64,000 bases of DNA from Epithemia pelagica. Lineage: Eukaryota > Bacillariophyta > Bacillariophyceae > Surirellales > Surirellaceae. Shown here piece after piece: positions 48,662 through 59,200 of this stretch. The position numbers were made by a program, and so were the translations under genes. Position 1 is the first letter of the stretch, and each line of letters begins with the position of its first letter. Under the pieces are notes generated by a model that saw only the letters and a program-made list of their open reading frames with translations, ran no database searches and had not been told where the DNA came from. The stretch is from the NCBI GenBank assembly GCA_946965045.2, contig OX337238.1, forward strand, positions 434,001 through 498,000, given 5' to 3'.

Positions 48662-50652
48662 TGAATGTCATTTGGTTCTGACTACATTCTGTTGAGAATT
48701 GATTCACATGGAAATGCCGTGAGGAAAACGACCGGGTGAACGGTTTCAGAGTGATTGACTTGACGCAAGACTCTCACAGTTGCGTTTCCGTAGTTTCGAT
48801 CACCACAAGTGATCAATGCAAACATGTGGTGGCCAGAATGGTTGGGAAGAAGAACAGAAGCAAAATGTGTAGACCTTAGATCTTTCAGGTCCTCTCAGTT
48901 TCCATGCCCTTCTACTTGAGCAATAACAACAACGTAGCTCGCTATTTGATTTATCGTATCATATCGATCTTTTCCATTATCCATTATTTAGCTACGACTA
49001 GCAACGTCAAGACATTATGGTGGCTCGTATCAATGAGTCTGACTATATTTACCTAGAGCTCAAAGACGCCAGATGCCGAGTTATAGGTAGTCGTAGTTTG
49101 TCCTACGTCCTTCTTCACAAAACATAGGAGGAGTAACATCATAACAAAACCCATGTTATGTGCTGTGTGCTACTCCTATGTATCATATAGAAGCCACCGG
49201 TGATTCGCTAAAAGACAACCACAGACAACATACTCGACGCATCTTGTCCTGAAAGAGAGGAACTGCCGGTAGTTCGTCGTGTCGAACCCAAAACGATAGT
49301 AGATATGGCGAACGTAGACAATGTACAATCCAAACTATGACGAACATTTCACGTGGAATGGAAACTGCCGATCTCCAACACATGACACATGAGATTTATC
49401 TTGTTTGACAAAGCAGAAATTTTCACTAGTCTTTCGAATAGCAACGATTTCCCGTTCGTCGGCGTACATGATGGAGCGAGGTCGTCCATGCCTTGGCAGA
49501 TCCACACTCCACACGGCTAACATAGTGATCTACCTAGACGTCGCAGCAGTGCGTCCAATATGTGTGACTGTCGTCGATATGTTGCTTGATGACTTGGGCT
49601 CCATAGGCATGTTCTGAAGACATAGGGCTTTCCGATAGTCAAGCCTGACTAATGAATGTACAATATCCATCGGGCGATGGGTAGCGGGTAGCGTGTAGTG
49701 AAAGGACACAAAAGCAATGGACACTGATAAAAAGATTCGGTATTGGGGCATCGGCATGGGCAAGGGGTGGTTGTCGTAAATAATAGGCAATGGGCTATGG
49801 GCCTGTCGATTGTCCCGAAAATCGAAAAAATGTTGGCGTACAATAGTTAAGGGCTGGGGATACCGATCCATGTACATCTAAGTAGGCTCAGTACAAAAGC
49901 TACGTAGAGTACATAAAATCCCATAGTACACGTCACCCCAGAAATGGTCGGAAGTCCAAAAAAATGCAAAAACACTCCACGATGACGGCGAGATCAAGTG
50001 ATGCCGCATGCATTCACCCATGCATCGCATTAACATCCAACCACCGTAAGTCCATTGCCTTTACCTTTGAAATTGTTGTCTCAAATTACAGAAGATTTGC
50101 CAAGTTGGCTGAAAAGGTACGCTCATTTTTCTGCAGTGATGAAATCGAACGACCGCCCTAACTCACTCATTTTTCAATGCTGACTCGACCAAATTGAAAG
50201 CATAGTCACTCTAGTAGTAGATAATCTTATTGTCAAAGCGGTCGAGTCAAGCTCTATTATTGAGGAAGTTATGGCCATGGGGGTGACGGCTTCGACCATT
50301 GTCGAGCGATGGCTTCCAATTTGCATTGTTTCTCGTGGCAGCAAGTTTTCAATTTGAGACCATCCGCCCCACTTGTTACACTGATGAAAATAGTACTACG
50401 TAGGTTAATGTACTGAGCCTACTTAGATGTAAATGGATCGCCTTAGCTCAATGAGAAAATTAGTTGGGCTGCCATACTCGTAGCTCTTCGTCGTTCCTCC
50501 TGATTCACACATTGAAAGATTATGTGTAGGTCCTAATATATAAGGTAAGCCCTATTTGGAAAACGAGTACCAAACAGTCATGGGGGATACTCGCATGCCG
50601 TATTCAAAAAAAAAATTATCAAAGACCGTCGTCATTTTCCCCTAGGAGATGG
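48662..50652. other. 2-kb intergenic region holding a TIR element
   Basis: No gene recognised. Contains the TIR element copy at 49849-50438. Short frames around 49183-49877 show no domain content. Confidence 0.5.
49849..50438. mobile_element. Non-autonomous TIR element, copy 2
   Basis: About 590 bp, same orientation as 25180-25758 and nearly identical for most of its length (for example the shared tattgaggaagttatggcca and ctgcagtgatgaaatcgaac blocks). Left end aagggctggggataccgatc then catgtacatc; the right end is the inverted tgagcctacttagatgtaaa, one base off copy 1. Flanks differ from copy 1, showing dispersal rather than segmental duplication. No transposase. Confidence 0.65.
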
Positions 50653-50675
50653 GGTAATCCTGAGCAGGTCGCTAC
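50653..50675 (+). repeat. Left terminal inverted repeat of the Harbinger element
   Basis: 23 bp; complementary to 53758-53780 with one mismatch. Confidence 0.7.
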
Positions 50676-50826
50676 CTTACCAGTCAGATACTGACTGTGA
50701 CCTATAGGAGTTACCGAACGCTTTTTCTGAATAAAGAACACTCTAGCGACAAAAGATGATATACTGACTGCTAGTACTATTAAAACCCACCACCACCCGG
50801 TTCATAACCACTACATATTTGTACTG

Positions 50827-51723
50827 CTAGTCATCTTCCACTTCGATCTGAAACACTTTCGCCTCACCATTTTCAATCTTCATCTGAACCAGATTCACCA
50901 CTGCTCCAAACACCTTGTGATGCCCATCCAGATCTCCTCTGTATTTCTCCTTTAAGATATTGTAATGTTTCAGTAAATTGTTGACAGTTTCATGTCTCGC
51001 CCTGGCATCTGCCATCATCTTGTCTTGATAGTCATTTCTTCCAGTAGGTGTGACAAAGTAGCATCCAGAATCGTTGTAACCACCATCAGCAATCACTTTC
51101 TCATTCGGTAGTAGCTCTTGAACAAGCCAGTCTCTGGCAATCCGTAGGTCTGGCCAAGCGCCACAAGGGAATGCACCATTCCACCACACTATCCAGCCAG
51201 TTTTCAGGCAGATTCCCACCTCATACCTCACACCTGCTCCCTTAAACTTGTGTGAGTACCATTTTGGATCAAAAGGTGACGGCTCCAAAATCCTCAAGTC
51301 AGTACCATCCAAACTAATGAAACAGACCTGTCCAGGTACACAACAATCAAACCTATTGTCCCATACAATCTGTTATAAGAACAACAGCAATGGTCAGATA
51401 TGAGGAGGACGACTTCATGGCAAATTCATGTAGGGCCATGTACTTACATAATGAAGACCACTATACAACAAATCTACAAACACTTTGACCCACTTCCTGT
51501 AGGTCTTCCTCGTTGTTTTGGCTATTGAGACCATAACATCCTCTGTAGCATAGACTTTCAGAAAAGCCAGTGTCCACAACAAATGACGAGGCAATGCACC
51601 TTTGGGCAATGAACTGTCCAGTTCATCCCACACATGAACACAGAGCAAAGGAGACATTCCAAAGTAAGAGCGAAAAGCACGTGAGAAATCAAGTGAATGT
51701 GAGTGTCTTGCTCTACCAAGCAT
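50827..51723 (-). CDS. DDE transposase (PIF/Harbinger, DDE_Tnp_4-like), two exons
   Basis: Exons 51723-51448 and 51369-50827, intron 78 bp (GTAAGT ... ATAACAG), 272 aa. The junction reads LYSGLHY/IVWDNRFDCC. Catalytic triad: Asp in SLDGTDLRIL, Asp in VIADGGYNDSG, Glu in ARHETVNNLLKHYN, the spacing expected of Harbinger transposases. The N-terminal helical part (AKTTRKTYRKWVKVFVDLL) is the HTH region that precedes the catalytic core. The C-terminus is FGAVVNLVQMKIENGE. No stop or frameshift interrupts it, so it may be functional. Confidence 0.85.
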
Positions 51724-52103
51724 TGGCAGAGCCAAGTAAATGAATGTTCATTGTGTCACCAACATGGTGGGAGAAAATCGCTTTGGAAAATTTATGTTTG
51801 CTCAGTGTGTGTCGCGATGCTGACCACACCTTTACTCTGATCTCGGTCTGTCTCTGTGTAGTACTGTCAGTTCATTGGAACAGGTTTTTTGAAATTTCAT
51901 CACGTTCATTTGATTGGCTGGTCAGTTGAGCAGTGACACTAAACTTTGTACTGTTCTACATATAGTGACTCATTCGAATTCGTGTCCGGTCATTGGAACC
52001 GGCCTGGATCGGTGCAGAAATCGATTAAAAAAACGTTTTCATTCAAAAACTGGAATTTCTGAAGGGCCCTACCTCGCCAACATCCTATTCCTTTCTACAT
52101 CTT

Positions 52104-52405
52104 AAGCGACCCACATATTGCCCTTATCTTGGGTAAACTGTGGGTCGCTTGATTATATCATTTGAACCACTAGAAAGTGTCCTGGGTCGGTTTTGAAAAA
52201 ACGACCTGGCTCGAAAAAAACGGCCCAGCTCGTTTTTTTAAAACCGACCCAGGACACCTTATAAGTGCCCAATTCATTTGGACGAACGACCCACGGTTGA
52301 CCCAAGGCAAAGGCAATACGTGGGTCGCATTACTTTCAGAATTGGAGCCAAATTGGGCATGGCCTCCTCGATTGAAAAATGAAGTCCATGATGAAAACCG
52401 ACCCA
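52104..52405. promoter_or_regulatory. Palindromic CGACCCA/TGGGTCG array between the two transposon genes
   Basis: Eight copies of CGACCCA or its complement TGGGTCG (one is TGACCCA) start at 52108, 52141, 52184, 52244, 52287, 52298, 52321 and 52399 (within a base or so). They form hairpins: aagcgacccaca/tgtgggtcgctt (52104-52150) and an 18-bp perfect arm pair gtgtcctgggtcggtttt with its complement (52177-52257). The array sits in the shared 5' region of the transposase and the accessory gene, a natural place for binding by the element's own protein. Confidence 0.6.
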
Positions 52406-52521
52406 GTTTGGATTTTGGTGAACTGTTTTGAGGGTCATAATTAGTTTTCGTGCGAACAGACCAGTCTGGTTTTGCACTCCCTCGCGCTATAGTTTTAGGT
52501 ACTAATAGTACCTATACTCCG

Positions 52522-53594
52522 ATGACCAGGTCTGGCCGCAACACTTTGGGCGAGGGTGCCCTACTTTCGTGGGATTCAAAGTCGAAAGATGCCGAATTCC
52601 TTGACAAAATCGTGTCAGAAGGCTTGATCCTGGAGAGCGCCACACCCAAATCTGTGTGGTTGGAACATGCTGTTTTCCAAAAATACAAATTGGAATCATT
52701 CAGGTCGGCCCTCAACAAAGCCAAAAAAAAATATCAAGTCCACTTGAAGGATCAACATGAGAGAGAGACTGGTCATGAGTTGTTGGGTGGTGGTGAGACG
52801 GCCCCATCTATGGGTGGAAAGGTAAGGAACCCCAATGATGGAGATCTCAAACCAGATCCTTCTTTGTTTGGGTCGTCCAAAGGACAAGGTAAGTGCCACT
52901 GTACACTGTTTGTTTGATTGTTGAGTCACTGTCCTTACCTGTGGTGGTTTATTGTCTTTTATGACCAGGTGTTGCTGCCAAGGTCGCTCCTGAGTCTGTT
53001 GTGAGTGATGATGCTATGGTGAAGAAAAGGGCGGCAGGATCCATGCCATTACAGGAGACACTACAGGTACAACTACAACAAAAGAGGAAAAAGACAAATG
53101 AAGAAGACAGTGGTAATGACATGATGAGGAATTGGGAGCCTCCTCATGTCTTGACACAGTGGGTCGACGACAAGAAACAGCGTCATTTGGTGATTTTGGT
53201 GGTGTTGCCTACAGGTATTGCACATGAAGACACAACAAATTGTTTGATTGAAGTGGATCCAAGCCAGCTACAGGTACATGTGAAGGTAATTTGGCCTGAC
53301 AACGCAACTCATATCCAGTATCTAACCCAACACATGCACAGAGAGTGGCATGTCGAGGAGAAAAACCTACGAATGAAACTTGCTTTGGAAGACGCCATGA
53401 ATCAGATGCGAAAAAGAGAAACAGACTTTGTCAGGTCAAAGTTTTCTCTTACTCTTCCTTTCATGGTCCAAAGCAGGTTCGACTACGAATTTATGTACGA
53501 CACAACAAACGGATTCAGAGCGTTGTTGATTTCCCTACATGAGCCGGACGCCAAGTTTGAAGGCGGCATGAAACACAAGATGGTGCGTCTGTAA
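52522..53594 (+). CDS. Harbinger accessory (DNA-binding-like) protein, two exons
   Basis: Exons 52522-52888 and 52969-53594, intron 80 bp (GTAAGT ... GACCAG), 330 aa. First ATG of the frame is 52522; the junction reads SSKGQ/GVAAKVAPE. The N-terminal region (about 25-80) looks like a Myb/SANT-type trihelix: DAEFLDKIVSEGLILESATP, FRSALNKAKKKYQVHLKD. The middle has a basic QQKRKKTNEED patch, and the C-terminal half (VVLPTGIAHEDTTNCLIEVD ... SRFDYEFMYDTTNG) is unfamiliar. In Harbinger elements the second protein binds the element's ends and carries the transposase to the nucleus; this role is inferred from position. Confidence 0.65.
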
Positions 53595-53757
53595 ATTAAT
53601 GTAGTATGATTTGGGGCGGTTGCAAAAACCGGGTGGTGGTGGGCCTAAATCTTTCTATTAGTTCTCTATTTGTCCATGTTCATAGTTTATGCCATAGTAC
53701 ATCGATTAAGCGTTCTGGTCGTGTTCCGCTTTGTAGTCAGACTTCGCCCGGCATGAC

Positions 53758-53780
53758 AGCGAGCTGCTCAGGATTACCCC
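53758..53780 (-). repeat. Right terminal inverted repeat of the Harbinger element
   Basis: 23 bp; complementary to 50653-50675 with one mismatch. Confidence 0.7.
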
Positions 53781-54183
53781 AGCTCCCTATCTTAGAGGGG
53801 AATAATAATGGTTTTATGGATATTGGCGAGACTCTCATTTGATATGACGGGAATAGCATCTTACATTGATCCAGACGCCAAGATCAATGAAACTGTCCCT
53901 CAATCAACGGTTGTCGTGTGATTGGGCGGCGGAGGGTATTCGTGTCTTTGCTGGTTTGGGTACAACAAGACATCCGATCGGTACTTGTATACCACCATAA
54001 GACGTGTGGCTACCCCTTATTGACTCCCCCTGAGACAACAAAAGTTTGCCATATTGATATATTTGCGGAAGTCGGGCATAGGGGTCATTCTTTCTCAGTC
54101 ACCACGCCGAGAGAGAGTGGGAGTGACACTCGACACAACATGGTCACAAAAACGCGAATCTAAATTCGACAACACTGCACATC
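53781..54183. other. Upstream region of the RING gene
   Basis: About 400 bp; no gene, repeat or RNA recognised. Short frames at 53918-54163 have no domain content. Confidence 0.45.
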
Positions 54184-54834
54184 ATGAGTTTCTTTGGGAG
54201 ACGACGAAACAAGAAGCAGGGTGCACCACAATCGAATGTGGCACCACCACAAGAAGAGGAAGAAGAAGAACGATATGATACGAGACGTCTATCCGACGAG
54301 GCCTTGGCAGACCCACAGATTGCCGCTTTTCTGGAAGCCATGAACCGAAATAACTGGGGCGGGAACAACAATTCCATTCAAGAGACGCCTGAAGACCACG
54401 AAGAGAGCAGCAGTTATGGTTTCCTACAAGATTTTGAGCCATCTCCATCGATTACGGAAAGTTTCCCTCCACCGGCGTCGGGCGATGCCATTGTCAATCT
54501 TCCCCATGCCTGTCTCTACTCTTTCGAATCGGACAAGTTAAAGTGTCTCGAAGGAAAGGAATGTGGTGTTTGTTTTGACTCGCTTTCGAGCGGAGTGGCC
54601 ATTACTCGACTCCCCTGTGGACACGTCTACCATGTCAATTGCATTGTGGGGTGGTTGGTAAAGCACTGCACCTGTCCAGAATGTCGGTACGAGCTCCCCA
54701 CCAACAACAAACACTACGAAATTGGCCGTAAAGAACGCATGAAGAATCGCAAGACTGTTTCCTGCTCCTGTGCTCTCCCTTATCATACATGCTTTCTTAC
54801 CAACGATACCTTTGAACAAAGCAGCTCAAGATAG
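54184..54834 (+). CDS. RING-H2 finger protein, probable E3 ubiquitin ligase
   Basis: 216 aa, ATG at 54184, no intron. N-terminal 110 residues are polar with an acidic EEEEEERYD run. RING-H2 at about residues 120-165: CGVCFDSL, ITRLPCGHVYHVNCIVGWLV and CTCPECRYEL give the eight metal ligands (C-x2-C, C-x-H-x2-H-x2-C, C-x2-C). The PCGHVYHVNCI-x-x-W pattern, with Trp after the fifth ligand, is typical of E2-binding RING domains. No membrane helix. Basic stretch after the RING (GRKERMKNRK), then a Cys-containing tail. Substrate unknown. Confidence 0.85.
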   Translation: MSFFGRRRNKKQGAPQSNVAPPQEEEEEERYDTRRLSDEALADPQIAAFLEAMNRNNWGGNNNSIQETPEDHEESSSYGFLQDFEPSPSITESFPPPASGDAIVNLPHACLYSFESDKLKCLEGKECGVCFDSLSSGVAITRLPCGHVYHVNCIVGWLVKHCTCPECRYELPTNNKHYEIGRKERMKNRKTVSCSCALPYHTCFLTNDTFEQSSSR

Positions 54835-55296
54835 AAGAAGACGCTTTGGTCTATCAGTTCTTTTCACATCCCAAAGACGGTGCTTTCAGTGTAGACAGAT
54901 TAACAAATAATAGATCTCTGGGTGATGTGGAAAATTTTCGATCTAGAAATTGACCCAATACGAAGAATCAAATCCATGGTTCCCCTAGACTTCTAACTGT
55001 ATGCTGCACATGCTTTCTGTTGGTCTTATAGATGCCTGAGGCACCGCATCCATGACCATACTGAGGCACCGCATCCATGACCATAGGTATAGTCCGTGAG
55101 TCTGCCCTGTGCCATCTCCATAACTAGTTAGGTAGGAGTACTCCCTCCACGCGCACGCGTACAATACACGCACGACTTACTACGCTATCCACGTCATGAC
55201 ACGTCATGACTCGTGTGATTTTATTGCGTCTTATATTTTTTTTTTAAAATAATGATAATATGGTGTCGACCTCAACGAAATTGTCGCATTGGTAAA
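54835..55296. other. Intergenic, left flank of element B
   Basis: No gene. Holds the 25-bp tandem repeat at 55036 and an A/T run near 55235-55260. The last 5 bp (55292-55296, gtaaa) are the left target-site duplication of element B. Confidence 0.6.
55036..55085 (+). repeat. 25-bp perfect tandem duplication
   Basis: Two identical units beginning ctgaggcaccgcatccatga and ending ccata. Confidence 0.85.
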
Positions 55297-55522
55297 TGTT
55301 GAGACAAGATAGCACGCCCAAGGAAACACAGGACCAAACCGCGACTCCCAAGAGAGTACAGAGGATGACGAACCCAAAGGAAGCCGAATGGCAAGTGGTG
55401 CAACCACGTAAGAGGTGCAGTCATTCCAAACCGGAGGAGGCGCAACTCATTCTTTTTAAAATAGAAGTAAATTGGTTTCCTTTTGTTGCCTGTACAGCAC
55501 GATCGGTTGACTGGTTTCAACA
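55297..55522 (+). repeat. 5' LTR of element B
   Basis: 226 bp, TG...CA ends; lacks 7 bp present in the 3' LTR. Confidence 0.92.
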
Positions 55523-55570
55523 TATTTTAAAAAGAAAATAACACTGTTGTTCACCTCAAAGCCTGAGTGC

Positions 55571-56230
55571 ATGTCGGATCAAAATCAAAACTCCCTACCT
55601 ACTGACGAAACGCCTGTACTCGTATTAATCCGTGAGTTCGTGCGGTTGAACCTTCAACACGAAGGGCAAGCCAGCCGACTCAACGAAGATCACGAAACCA
55701 GACTCAGAGCTATTGACCGACAGTATTGGGCCGATACAGCAGAACTGGAACAACGATATCGACGAGCACAAGGTGAAGAACACGAACGACATCAAAGGGC
55801 CCTGCAAGAACACTGTAATCAACGAGAAGCCGATCGCGATAGGGCATATCGGATTGCACAAGAGGCAGAAGTAACACAAGCACAGGGCGAAGGGAACCCT
55901 CAAGTTGTGGAACTGGAAGCGGTTGAAGAACCTCAAGTTGTGATCGAAGATCCTCGAAATCTCGAGATAGTGAACGAACCAAGAGCCATACAAGTGCAAG
56001 CCCGAGCCGTTGAGAATCAACAAGGCATTATCTTTCCACCTATTGGAGCACGAGTCCGAGTGGAAACCCCTGTTCGCCTCGCACGTCATCGACATCCTTT
56101 ACACAACGCAACAGGAACAGTGCTTCGACACACTGATACTTACACGTGGATCCAAGTCTGGAACCCTATCACCAGACGCAACGAAGAATTTAAGCGAAAG
56201 CCCGTCAATCTCATCATCCTACAAGAATGA
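55571..56230 (+). CDS. Element B upstream ORF: coiled-coil plus SH3-like protein
   Basis: 219 aa from the ATG at 55571, 48 bp after the 5' LTR. Residues about 25-110 are a charged helix or coiled coil (EQRYRRAQGEEHERHQRALQ). The C-terminal 60 residues (IGARVRVETPVRLARHRHPL, TGTVLRHTDTYTWIQVWNP) look like a small SH3/Tudor-type beta barrel. I know no Copia protein with this layout in this position. It might be an accessory, chromatin-targeting or capsid-assembly factor. Its stop codon overlaps the gag-pol start (ATGA, 56227-56230). Confidence 0.65.
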   Translation: MSDQNQNSLPTDETPVLVLIREFVRLNLQHEGQASRLNEDHETRLRAIDRQYWADTAELEQRYRRAQGEEHERHQRALQEHCNQREADRDRAYRIAQEAEVTQAQGEGNPQVVELEAVEEPQVVIEDPRNLEIVNEPRAIQVQARAVENQQGIIFPPIGARVRVETPVRLARHRHPLHNATGTVLRHTDTYTWIQVWNPITRRNEEFKRKPVNLIILQE

Positions 56231-59200
56231 GTCAGTCACCAGACAATGTTAATTCCGGTGGTGGCGGTGGCAGAGGAGGACGAGGCAATAACCGTGGTCG
56301 AGGTCGTGGGGGACGTGGAGGTAGAAACAACAATGGCCAGAGCAAGTTTGAAGGGCAGGAACCCTTGTTGAAGGGATGCGTGTTTGATTATACACAAGAC
56401 GCCCAAGCCAAAAAATACATTCGGAACGTGGAACTGCTGATTGGATATATCGGCATCAAGTTCCCGAAGTACAATATGGACTTCCAGCGTGCCGTTGAAA
56501 ATCTATCTTTGCCTACACCTCCTCGTCCACCACGTCCATCCGACACTGCTAGTCCTATTGAAATAAAAGAATGGGAGTTTCAGTACAAAGCAATTGACGA
56601 GAAGCGCGTGGCTACTGAAGGATTCCGCTCATCGCTCTATAGTGTTCTTCTTGGTCAATCAACGGACCTAATGAAGGACAAGCTCAAGGCCCATAGTTCC
56701 TTCCCTTCCATACAAGCTCATCGAGACGGCATCGAGTTGTTGAAGTTGATCAAGGCTACGACATTTACTTTTGATAGCGACAGGGTCTACACTGGAATGG
56801 CGATGGATAAGATCCGTGCCGATTTCTATGGGATGAAACGACACCCCGGACAGTCTGTCCATAGTTTCTATGAGGCATTTCGGGCGAAGGTCAAGGTAAT
56901 CAATGAGGTAGGAATTCTCCTCTTCGATCAGGCATATGTCCAAGAAATCGCCGCAAAGAATGGCCGACCAGGTGCACCGTCTATGGCTGATAACGAGGAA
57001 GCGCAGGACCGCATGATAGCGAATCGATTTATTCGTGCTTGCGGCCAAAAAGACTACGAAGTGCATCTACACAACAACTTCTTGGATGGGCACATCATCT
57101 ACCCATCAAATCTCGCTGATGCCCGTGCAATTATCGATGCACGCATGGGGCGTCGTGAGCTCAACAGCAACAACAACAACAACCAGAATGAATCAAACAG
57201 TGGCTCTCAAGCGCAAGGCTCAGACAATACAGGTCTTGCTTATCCAACTACTGGCGAAACAGCCAACGAGTCACAGCATAGTGATACCAACCGAGGTTCG
57301 AACTCCGCTGATTGTTGTGTATCTGAAAATGCCTCAGACTCACTTTGTCTTTCTATTGCCACGCTTTCACAGACTAACATTCCACCAACATGGGTCCTCC
57401 TGGATAACCAGGCCACCATTCACATCTTTTCCAACACATCATTACTCGTCAGTCCACCGAAGCCTAGCCAAGAAACCATGAGAATCAAGGGGCATGGTGG
57501 AACAATCACCACATCACAAACAGCCCAAGTCCGAGATTATGGAGCCGTATGGTTCTATGAGAGCGGCTGGGTCAACATACTATCATTCCATCAAGTAAAG
57601 CAACAGTACAGCATCTCATACCAAGCCAACAACGATGAATTTCATGTTCGATCCCGCACAGGCGCACTCATTGACATATTCCGCGCAAGTCCCCAAGGTC
57701 TCTATTACTCTGATTGGTCCTCCCGATCTGCCGCAACTGAATTTGGACTGGTCACTACGATAGCTACAAATAAAGCTAAGTACACAGCAAATGACGTCGC
57801 TAGAGCACAAGGAGTTAGATCATTGCAGATTAAAATAGGTCGACCAAGTGACAGAGAATTCAGCTCAATCCTGGACAAGCGGTTGCTACCCAATTGTCCT
57901 TTCACTAGCAAGGATGTCAAATTAGCCGCAAAGATGCTGGGACCCGACATAGGTACCTTGAAAGGCAAGACGGTTCGAAAGCGTCCCATGCAAGTTGATG
58001 CCTCTCTCATGATCGATGTCCCAATCCCAAAGAAATATCACGATGTTGTCCTTTGCATGGACGTACTTCATGTTAACGGGATCCCATTCCTAGCGACGAT
58101 CTCTCGCTTCATCAAGTTCGGGACGATTACCGCATTGAAGGCACTCAATGGACCAACACTTTTCACGGCAATCAAACAAGTAGTATCGATCTATCGTCGT
58201 GGCAACTTGCGCCCTCGAATTCTTCTCGCCGACGGGGCATTTGATAATGAACCCATGAATGAATTTCTCCATGGGATTGGCATGAGCCTGAACCCGACAT
58301 CCCGAGATGAACATGTCGGCGACATCGAACGGTACATTCGTACCATAAAGGAAAGAATGAGGTGTATGTATAATACACTCCCATTCAAACACATGCCAAA
58401 AGTGTTGGTGATTGAAATGGCAAAAGCCGCCGTCTATTGGCTGAATGCCTTCCCAGCTGCCAATGGAATATCGGACGAGCAGAGCCCAAAGACCCTCGTC
58501 ACCGGCCAACAACTGGATTATAACCGTCACTGCAAGTATGAGTTTGGACAATACGTCCAGACCCATGAGCCACACGACAATTCCATGGAGCCAAGAACCC
58601 AAGGAGCACTGGCCCTTCGCCCAACTGGCAACCAACAGGGTGGCCATTATTTCTTAAACTTGTTATCCGGTCGTGTCATCAATCGGAACCATGCCACGAT
58701 TGTTCCTATGCCTGATATTGCCCTCCAGCGAGTGTACCAATTGGCTGTTGCCCAGGAGGCATATCCGAATCTTGCTTTTGGGGATAGGGACAACCGCATC
58801 TTGGCTTTGGAATACGATGATTTTGACGAAGGAAATGATGAAGATTATGAGTATGATGTGGACGACGAGGATGATGTATTGAGGTATGATGAGGATATCG
58901 TCGATAATGAGTTGGCGACGGTGAACGAGGACCCGGTGGAGGAGTTGGTCATGGAAGAAGTGGGAAATGAGAACGATTACGATCTTAATGATCAAGCGAT
59001 AATGGATGGTCCCGAGGTAGGAGAGGATCAGGAGTTGGATGGTCCCGAGGATGGCCCCGAGGATGGAGATAACGTGGGCCTTGGTTTGGATCTTAATGGT
59101 CCAGTGGATGGAGTCGTAGAAGGAGGTGGAAACGATGATGGAGTACAGGAAGGAGTCGACATTGATGCTCATGAGGAACAACTACATGCTGACTATGTGG

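Larger units (their letters stand above)
50653..53780. mobile_element. PIF/Harbinger-type DNA transposon, apparently complete
   Basis: Inverted ends: left 50653-50675 (ggggtaatcctgagcagg then tcgct) and right 53758-53780 (agcga then gctgctcaggattacccc), one mismatch. A weaker outer match (cccct.a) may extend them. A second, subterminal perfect 17-bp inverted pair is cccaccaccacccggtt at 50786-50802 and its complement at 53627-53643. Inside are two divergent two-exon genes, a DDE transposase (-) and a DNA-binding-like protein (+), the classic Harbinger layout, with a palindromic region between them. About 3.1 kb. Target duplication not resolved. Confidence 0.75.
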
